Source of the DNA: Apostichopus japonicus
Lineage: Eukaryota > Echinodermata > Holothuroidea > Aspidochirotida > Stichopodidae
Assembly (NCBI RefSeq): GCF_037975245.1
Contig: NC_092565.1
Coordinates: forward strand, 9,911,499-9,975,498
Reading direction: 5' to 3'
DNA: 64,000 nucleotides
The first letter of the stretch is position 1, and each line of letters starts with the position of its first letter. This document shows, piece by piece, positions 55,705 through 64,000 of this stretch. A model generated the notes under the pieces. The model saw only the letters and a list, made by a program, of their open reading frames with translations, made no database searches and was not told the DNA's origin. Both the position numbers and the translations under genes were made by a program.

Positions 55705-55880
55705 CACAGTGTACATAGCAGCGATGGACATCTCAGGTCCAGATAAAAGATAACAAGGTTTCACGTTTCATTAGTGTCTGCATTATGTGTAGCGATAAGA
55801 AAAAATACTTCACTTGCAAGCAACGGAAAGTTAACTTTTTCACAGGGCGGCACGCGGTTTGGGGCCAGTGTTCAATGCCT

Positions 55881-58800
55881 TTAAATATCAACTTGACATG
55901 GCAATTCACTTTTCAATCTTTTATTTATGAGGGAGGCCAGAAGAGGAGGAAGGGAGGGCAAAAGAGAGGTGAAGCTAGAAGAAGAGAGCAGTGAGGAGAA
56001 ACAAGAGGGTATAGGAGAGGAGGAGGGCAGCAGTGCAGAAGGTTACTGTACTGTACCTTGTTAGCAGAATGTAAAATTAATATAATATAATTCATATTAT
56101 AACATAGATGTGTGCAGTATATCTATTCCTAATGCTCAGCAAGATATGAAATACTGTACAGTACCATGACCATGGCAGATGATAGACTTGCACCCATATG
56201 TGCCTTAAAATTTGGCACATTTTTCGGTAACTTTATTATTTGTATGTGGAATATACAGTATATACATGTGGCAAGCTAATATTATATACTCACAGCGTAT
56301 ATAAACAAATACTGTTGCCGTCCTTCAACCTTCATTGATAAAAACTTATCAAATTCCTGCTTGAAACTCTATACATAAATATTATAGTCATGCATGTATA
56401 GTATAGGCCATCCAACAATACTATGCTTTTAAATAATAAAATTTATAAAATATTATTATTTTTCACAAGATCAATTTGACTTTCCCATCAAACTCTTGTT
56501 TCTCATTGTTTAAAATGTAAATACTATATATAGTCTTCCTCTGGACTGTTACAATGTATCCTAAAAGCTTCCCACTATGTTTTAATCCCCACCTAAAACT
56601 ATGTACCTTCTTTCCTCTCCTTATCCACCCCCCCCCCCTCCCCAACTCACCATATATCCCAATCATTCCTGAAGCTTAACAGAGATTGACACTACCTTCC
56701 TTATAATCATAAACCAAGATTTATCCTCATACCCAATCCAAATCAAGACATGCAAGATCTGTGTTTCACATAAGTTTTACTATTAAGTGTACACAGTAAC
56801 ACCGTACAGTACTGGAGAAGCCTGCTCTGGATAAAATATATTCACTGCACAAACTGGATGTTATTTGAACAATCATTACGCTACACTATTAAAGCACAGT
56901 TGCCAGGCAGCCTTCGGATGAATGAGTCTAGGCCAACACTCAACATAGACTGACACTTCATTAAATACTATTGACATCAAAAAAATTGATATAAACTGAA
57001 GCCTACAGCCTTAAATTTAATGATTATCAAACCATGAACAGAGACACCACTGCCTACAATGTCAAATACTTGTAATGGTGTGTTGACTTAAAGGAAAACT
57101 TGCTTTTAAAAGCAATGACAACATTTGCATGGTAAAATTTGACGCAAATACAAACTTGCAATACTTTGAAGATCCAAAAGGATATTGCAATTGACGCAGC
57201 ATATATAGCAAAGCTAAGTACTGCAGCTCTCTGTAGTTGACAAACGATGAGTTGAAAAAAAATTAAACTCTTTTAATCTATACAGCATTTCTGACGAAGA
57301 AAATCAAACAGAAAGATCTATGCACAGTTAATAGTAATCCTGGTAAGTATACTTAGCAGGGGCGTAGCAAGGAATTTGCCAAGGGAGTGACGAAGCTTGT
57401 AAGCAAACTATTTAAGAGTACAAGAAAAGTTTGGCCGAAAATGCCTCCCAGATCGCTGGAAATGGCACTTCCCAGGCCTTGTAGTTGCATACAGTAGATC
57501 TAAGAAATTTTTATTTTGAAAGTACTAGCGATATCATAGAAAAATACAAAAAATATGCTCGGGGTGGGGGGGTGGGGAGGGGGCTTCGCCCCCTTTGCCC
57601 TAGTACTTAGGCAGTACAAAGGTAGGGATGAAAGATGCAGGTGCAGAAATACAATAGAATATATATATATATGTAAGGGATGTACAGTAGTTAGGCCTCA
57701 CTGATAGCCATTTTAAAGCAGCTTTTAATATGTTGATTTTGTTAGCTCTCTTCTACTGGATACTAACAAATCCCATTACAAATATGATTCATTAAGCTTG
57801 GCTAGTCATGCAAGCTTCATTGTAAATTTTAAAATATTAGAAAACATTTCTTTGTCCTTTAGTACAAAATTGTTACAGTTTTTTAATATCGACTTTATTT
57901 GTCCGGGTAGCCAGAAGGCTATCATTTTATGACACTACGCAGCCATACTGTCTACGCATGTGGTAGAATTGAGTCATGTGGCTTATAAACTTCATTACAC
58001 TACACGTTGGCTGCATCAGGTAATTCAGTTTACGATTTTAGACTATTTTGGGAATATTTTACAATTTGGAAGACCATTTCAGATGGGACAACTGTGGATT
58101 TCTCCTGAATGAAAAACACCATATTTTAAAGTTAGCTGGTCATCTACTAAGTGATGCTAGACATGTCATTGCAAGGTTTCATTGCTTATAACGTGCCACT
58201 GCCTTAATCCACTCAACCATACCATAGTATTGGTTACATACGATCTTATAGTGATTAATACTGATTATAAAGGTAAAAGTGACTGGCTGACAAAATGTTG
58301 AGAATCCAATCAAATTCAAACACTCACTCGTATGACCTTCAGTTTGGGTGGATAGTTTGACCAAGTTCAAACCCCATTTTGAGTACACTTAACCTATATA
58401 TCTACTGTAGGTTATTATTGGATTAAAGCCTAGGGCCCAGCTCACTGAATGTGTCGTGACCCTCAATGTACGGATTATCTTTATGGGATTGAGAGTGTTT
58501 TCATGGTATTATCAAATTTCACTTTTTGGGCATTTCTGGTGTGCAAAATACAGTATCAACACAAAAATGTTATCATGCTATTATCTGCAAATATCCTGAG
58601 CTAGAAATTCCAGAAATGTACTTTCATGTACAGTTATAAATGTAGTTAATTGAAAACTTTCAAGTAAAATCCGACAAAACAGACCTTAAATTTGTATTAA
58701 GTTTATTTCTTCTTTTTTTTTATACCCAAAACTTCAATTGGATATAAAACACAGGTTTGCTATTTTAGGCCCTAGCTTCCTTCCCATATTACTTTTAGGC

Positions 58801-58990
58801 CCTCCATATGCATAATCCAGGCCTGCTCGGTAGGCTTGGTGAAACTGTTCACCAAACTTTGCTTAAACTCCTGCATGGGTATTACTACAGTGATTTAACT
58901 AATCAAACACATGTATACAATTAAGTACATCATGAATGATTGTGTTTTTATTTACCATAGGATACAGGGAATAATTTATCCACTACCGCA
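55881..58990. other. Intron or 5' flank of ANKRD55, no gene recognised
   Basis: A purine-rich stretch lies at 55930-56030. 57359-57602 begins GCAGGGGCGTAGCAAGGAAT and ends in a GC-rich GGGGGCTTCGCCCCCTTTGC, perhaps an old repeat. On the minus strand, ATG at 58388 followed by a GTGAGT donor near 58337 is an unproven first-exon candidate for ANKRD55. Confidence 0.4.
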
Positions 58991-59000
58991 TCACAAAGTG

Positions 59001-59206
59001 CTATGCAAAATGGTCAAATTACCATGCAAAATGGTCAAATTGATATGCAAAATGATCAAAATGCTATGCAAAATGGTCAAAATGCTATGCAAAATGGTCA
59101 AACTACTATGCAAAATGGTCAAATTGCTATGCAAAATGGTCAAATTGCTATGCAAAATGGTCAAATTGCTATGCAAAATGGTCAAATTGCTATACAAGTC
59201 CAAATA
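59001..59206. repeat. 21-bp minisatellite, about ten units
   Basis: Unit ATGCAAAATGGTCAAATTGC T, nearly perfect. It reads MQNGQIA on one strand and HSNLTIL on the other because 21 is a multiple of 3. No splice or start context supports translation. Confidence 0.95.
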
Positions 59207-59215
59207 TAAGTTGTA

Positions 59216-60340
59216 TAGCAGGGTTTTTATTAAACACAGGAATGATAGTATTTTACAAACCTCAGAGTCTTGAAAACTGCTTAAAATGCAAAATTTGAAT
59301 GTTAAATTATTTACCATAAAATAGTAACAAAAGCATTTCAAAGTTAGGGATCGGTTCTTCAGTGTGTTTACAAGAATCCAATGCATAATGAGGCTTTGAG
59401 TGTTCATCTCTGTTTTGATTCATTGAACTTTTAGAGTTGCAGTACAAGTTGTACGACAGACTTAATTTCTTCAAGTCTAAAGTATAGGTTTTGACATTTA
59501 TGACTAGTGCAATGAACTATATAGCAGAATTATCTAAATGATCAAATCCACCTGCACAGTAGAGAAATGTACATGGGAATTAAGCTGCAAAAACATTTGA
59601 TACGGTTTACGAGTTTGCGGCAATTTTGACAAATAACTTAATCAAATACTGATCGAAATGTGATTGCAAAGATATGTGGCCTCCTAAAGCAGTATTCCAT
59701 TTTCATTTAGAGAATTAACTAAAGCATGCATGGGAGAGCTGGGAAATATACATATATATAGAGCCAAGATCTATAATTTTGTGCAAAACGTCCACAGACA
59801 TGTAAACATACTGTACATGTGGCAAATGCAAAATCCCAAAGGAATAACAGTACAAAAAAAGACACTCTTGACTGAAAGTATCAATATTCATCCACTCTTG
59901 GTGTGTACGTATGTCAGTGCTTATAATGAATGATTAATTACACAGATTGCAAGAGGTCCTGTTTAAGAATAGATTTTTAGAGGTAGAAATCATATTATTG
60001 CTTAATACAAGTGACGTTATCTCGGATTCAGGTCCTTGCTGATATATTCAGAAACTTCACCAAAATGTTTAGACCATACAACAAGATTCCAGTGGATTGA
60101 AAATTACCCTGGAGTTATTGAATGGAGAGAATGATCTAGATATGGGAAGAACAGAAAGTAGGAGCTGACCCTGAAGCAGACCTAACTGGGGGTGAAGTGC
60201 TAAAAGGTTACCAATTAACTTAAATTGTAAGCTAGGTTGACTTAATTGTGTACATACTGTATGTAGTTAATGTAGATAGGAAATGGAGATAGGCAAGAGA
60301 AGAGTGAAGTAAATATATATATCTCTGTAGACTCCTTGAG
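59216..60340. other. Non-coding region, no gene recognised
   Basis: AT-rich sequence without a clear tandem repeat; ordinary intronic or intergenic DNA as far as I can see. Confidence 0.45.
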
Positions 60341-60470
60341 TGCATGGAGATGACCGGTCACCTTCGGAGGTCAGTGTCAAAGGTTATTAGGTTACCAGGT
60401 CACTCAAGACACAGTGGGGCCAGGGTGCAGAGGTCTTGAGGAGATAGGTACAGTAAAGTGAAGAAGCACA
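60340..60470 (+). repeat. Diverged copy of a dispersed repeat family
   Basis: Contains TGACCGGTCACCTTCGG, AGGTTACCAGGTCACT and GAGGAGATAGGTA in the same order as in the better copies at 61453 and 63662. Confidence 0.5.
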
Positions 60471-60966
60471 GTTATTTTTCAATATCATCCATTTGAGCTC
60501 GTACTCCTCACCCTCTCCCCGCTCCCAAATCACCATACCATAACAAGGAACCTAAACCTACTAAAAGTATGAAAAGTTTCGATACAGAAAATGGCAAGTT
60601 TAGTAAAAAAGTAATTCCATATGTTCGAAAGAGATGCACTGTAAGACAGAGAGTTCATTAATTATCTCACCGAGGTGTTTATAATTGCAGCTATTGTACT
60701 TCCTGCATGAGCAGACATTGTGAAAGTTTGCTGCTAGTTAATAATCTAATAATTTTACACAAGCAAGAATATGTTCTCTGCATACAGTGTATGAACAAAG
60801 GAATAATTTATCGGGCATTGTATACAGATCTACCAAAAACGACACATAATTGCAGACGATTGCTTCACGAATGGTAAGCAGTCCTCATAAACAAAGAAAC
60901 TTTAATACTATTTTGAGCATCTCATTCACCAACCATAAAACAGAACACCTCATAACATCTTACGAG

Positions 60967-61172
60967 AACCGCCTATCCGCGATAGTGCGAGATAGGGACT
61001 CGCGGCTTACAAAGTACGCTACAAAAGTGAAAACCCAACACTTACAGTAGAAAGCAAACAAGTAACGAAAGTACATGAAAATAATCACAACATCTTAGAA
61101 GAAGTATAACAGATAAAAACATGTACACAAAGAAGAGAAACCGCCTATTCGCGATAGGGTGAAATAGGCGGT
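60967..61172. repeat. Repeated ACCGCCTAT-CGCGATAG motif with a hairpin
   Basis: ACCGCCTATCCGCGATAG near 60968 recurs as ACCGCCTATTCGCGATAG at 61140. There it pairs with ATAGGCGGT (61164-61172) to form a 9-bp-arm inverted repeat. Confidence 0.65.
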
Positions 61173-61452
61173 TCGAACGAAGTAGTTTCGCGGAACTACT
61201 ACCTGAGAAAATAACGTTACGCTAATAAAACACGAACACATGGGTGTGAGTTGCACACTAAAAACAGCCCCCAAGCTCCCTTCCCTATAAGAAAAGGATA
61301 CTTATCAGGCTGTAATAGGCTGTTGAAACGCTTAGAAATCCAATAGGATGTAAAGAAGGTAATAATCCAATGTAATCCGGGCAGTTTTCGAAAGATTTGA
61401 ATCCACTACGAAAACGCATGAGTAAACACTTTGGATGGTAGAATGAGAAGGA

Positions 61453-61580
61453 AGGGCATTGACCGGATAGGACCGGTCACTGAGGGTGCACAGTGTTAAA
61501 AGATTACCAGGGCATACTAGACACGGTAGAATGAGGTGCTAATGTTGTGAGGAGACAGGTAAGCGGGGAACGAAGTAAAT
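61453..61580 (+). repeat. Dispersed repeat, copy 1
   Basis: About 120 bp from TTGACCGGATAGGACCGGTC to GAACGAAGTAAAT, with only a handful of differences from 63662-63782. The sequence just upstream (AATCCGGGCAG) is also related. Confidence 0.85.
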
Positions 61581-61589
61581 AACAGAACA

Positions 61590-63570
61590 CCATGTGAAGT
61601 GTGAAAACTAAATTAAAGCCGGTGAGCAAGTCAACCCACATTTACGTCATAACTTTGTTTCAGTTTTATACAGAAAATAAGGAAACCCTGCAATGAACAG
61701 AGTTGAACTAAGCATGTTTCTTACACATGACAGACGACTATTTTATAATTAACTCCTATAGACATGGAAAACAGACAATAAGCTATTTTATATAACCAGT
61801 AAAGCTTCAATTACAGTAAGTCTAACCATTGATAAGCAAGCACGCATTCGATTACACACATCTGATACAACCTTAAACTCTGGGGAATCTCTTGCCAGTT
61901 TTGGAACTTGTTTATTGCTTCATTTCCTGCTCAAAAAAAAAAAAAATTCAAGAAAGTCATAATGCATCAACAAAGCATAAACATAATCATAAAGAAGAAA
62001 GGAAAGAAAAATAATTACATGAGTCTGAGGAATAGTCTCTTTCTGACAAAAAAAAAAACAACAACTTTGATGAATAGATTTAAATCTGCAGGAAATGGAA
62101 ACCTGCCAAGAAACCTTCAGAAAAGAGATAATTCCAAAAAGAGAAAAGACTTTTTGTCCACCACTAATAGAGTGAGGAAACTTGAAAGTTGAAAAGTTCA
62201 AGCTTTATCCAAAATATTTAGTTTTTTTTTAACCAATCTATAACTATAAAAGGTATTGAGTAATGACGGTTGGATATGTGTCTCCTTTAATAAAGGGATC
62301 CTATAGTGGCAGCATATAATGGAACACTGACAGTCTTAATATAAAAGAATAATATGTATCCACCACTGTTAGCTAAAGACCCCATATTATTCACCACTGT
62401 TAGCTAAAGACCCCATATTGTTTCATGAGAGGTAATTTGTAAAAGAGAAGTGATTTCATAATTATTTAAAGTTGGCAACACATGCACTGATTACAATCTA
62501 CCCGTAGAGAGCAGGGCTCAAAATTTAGGCCATCTACCTGTACTGGCTTTTTTTCACCCACCAGTATTGCTAGAGATATGTTGCTTTTATTGTATTGATT
62601 CAAGGCAAAATGACAGTTGGAATAAGAAATTAAGAATGTTTAAGAATTTTAGTTGATTTTTTATGCACTGGCATTTTTTAGCAAACTGATTAAAATCGTA
62701 AAATTCTAGGCCTGAAACTAGGACAGATATTAAAAATTTCAGTAATAATTTTAGCTTGACTGATTTCTGGGTTCATAGCAGATTGCTGGGTCTGTTCAGA
62801 GCTCAGAAGAAATGACAAGTAGCAATACTACTTTATCATGGAAATTAAACAGCAATTATTTCAATTTGGCAATAACAAACTTGATTATGATGATTTTGTG
62901 GCAATTTGAATTTTTCTTTAAAACCTCTATAAATATTTAATCTGTGTAAAAGAAATGAAAATTCAACTGAATGTCCTGTCAAGTCAACAGCTCCAGTCAA
63001 GCAACATCTGTTTTTAGTCCTTGTGTACTTACATCACAACAGTTCTTGAAACCCATGAACAATTCTTAGAACTGCTTTTCAAAACCAATATCAACATTTA
63101 ATCTTTCAACTATAAAGTACATGTTCCTAATTAATGTCAGGTATTCCCTTAGGCATGATACAGCATAAAGAGCTTTGGGCTGAGTTATACAATTACTGTC
63201 CATCATCAAGTTCATCAACTAGGCTAACGAGCTGACTGTAACATTTCTTGCAAAACAAATTTTCAGTGTCTTTGCATGGGGTCAGTTTCTTGAGTGAAAA
63301 TAACCAACTGTCATTGGGACTGCCAGGTGGGAAGATGCATAGATTTGAATATATAATTTTTATGAAATGGAAAAATTATTTCGCTCCGCGTGACTGTGTG
63401 TGTACAGTATATATATGGTACGGTAGATCATAACATAATCGAGTTTCGACGTGCCAAATGATACCAGGGAATAATTCAGTTTTCTAATTTTTGTATAGCA
63501 GTATTGAAGTCTCTGAATCTTCTCTCCTCAGATTAAAAGATGACCAATTAGGTCACAAAATACACTTAGA
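61590..63570. other. Non-coding region, no gene recognised
   Basis: Includes a 31-bp tandem duplication (CACCACTGTTAGCTAAAGAC) at 62361-62420. Frames near 61908-62201 are low-complexity (K/N-rich and F-rich) and are not called. Confidence 0.45.
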
Positions 63571-63661
63571 TGTCAAAAATCCAAGGAATCCGGGCGGATT
63601 TCGAATGAAATTTTTTACGAAAAACATGTGGACACTTTGGGTGGTAGAAGGAGGAGGTCAC

Positions 63662-63782
63662 TGACCGGATATGACCGGTCACTGAGGGTGCACAGTGTTA
63701 AAAGATTACCAGGGCATACTAGACACGGTAGAATGCGGTGCTAAGGTTGTGGGGAGACAGGTAAGCGGGGAACGAAGTAAAT
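63662..63782 (+). repeat. Dispersed repeat, copy 2
   Basis: Matches 61453-61580: GACCGGATATGACCGGTCAC, GTTAAAAGATTACCAGGGCA, GACACGGTAGAATG and GGTAAGCGGGGAACGAAGTA. Confidence 0.85.
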
Positions 63783-64000
63783 GTATAGATCAAGAAAGCA
63801 CATACACTGCATACTACATCACAGTCTACGTTGAATTTCAATGATATGTTTAATTTTTGAGATACGATTTATTTATCACCTGAACCTGAGGCTCGACTTC
63901 TTATTCTAAGGCACTGCAGAACATTATAGGTCAGTTATTCAGATGCAATACAAAACTGAGTTTTATTGGCTCAAATAACATGTTTACAAGGCATTAATAT

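Noticed and set aside
58179-58388. First coding exon of ANKRD55 (ATG at 58388 with a GTGAGT donor near 58337)
   Set aside because: Phase would fit, but the peptide (MYSKWGLNLV...) has no resemblance to the family's N-terminus, so it was left only as a candidate.
58991-59407. MQNGQIA / HSNLTIL repeat frames, resembling a Gln/Asn repeat protein
   Set aside because: A 21-bp minisatellite in non-coding DNA, with no splice sites or initiation context.

Overview
This window is eukaryotic nuclear DNA. It is AT-rich, its genes are split into short exons by repeat-filled introns, and GT-AG splice junctions join in phase. The three recognisable genes resemble deuterostome proteins. Together with tRNA-derived SINEs, hAT-like and TTAA-type MITEs and AGGCCTA-rich DNA, this suggests a marine invertebrate deuterostome, most likely an echinoderm. 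Class and species cannot be told from the sequence alone. No operons, rRNA genes, ordinary tRNA genes or CRISPR arrays were seen.

Layout. (1) About 0.35-10.36 kb, plus strand: the C-terminal half of a KNDC1 (very-KIND) type Ras guanine-nucleotide exchange factor. Twelve well-supported coding exons and one weaker upstream exon carry a Ser/Lys-rich linker, a coiled coil, the RasGEF-N domain and the catalytic RasGEF domain. The KIND domains would lie left of the window. (2) 10.4-19.0 kb: gene-free and repeat-built. It holds a 1.07-kb-spaced duplication, a 0.92-kb satellite array whose unit contains a 474-bp inverted-repeat element, and three tandem tRNA-derived SINE units. (3) 19.0-22.4 kb: intergenic, with a 438-bp hAT-like MITE. 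(4) 22.4-27.9 kb, minus strand: a complete seven-coding-exon orthologue of C2orf42 (578 codons), with a probable promoter near 29.8-30.2 kb. (5) 30.2-38.0 kb: intergenic, with a second hAT-like MITE, a TTAA-flanked MITE and a 68-bp tandem array. (6) 38.0-55.5 kb, minus strand: an ANKRD55-type ankyrin-repeat gene, eleven coding exons joining in phase, 5' end not found. Its introns hold a 48-bp satellite, a TATTG array, a SINE and a fragment of a SAP/YqaJ-type transposon-associated gene. (7) 55.5-64 kb: non-coding, probably intron or 5' flank of ANKRD55, with a 21-bp minisatellite and copies of a dispersed repeat.

KNDC1 and C2orf42 converge across the satellite block; C2orf42 and ANKRD55 lie in tandem on the minus strand. 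I see no functional link among the three genes and no sign of a novel multi-gene system. The most unusual signals are in the repeats: an intronic minisatellite that starts exactly at a splice donor and repeats that donor, an alternating satellite built around an inverted-repeat element, and a C2orf42 C-terminus that lies inside a duplicated block.
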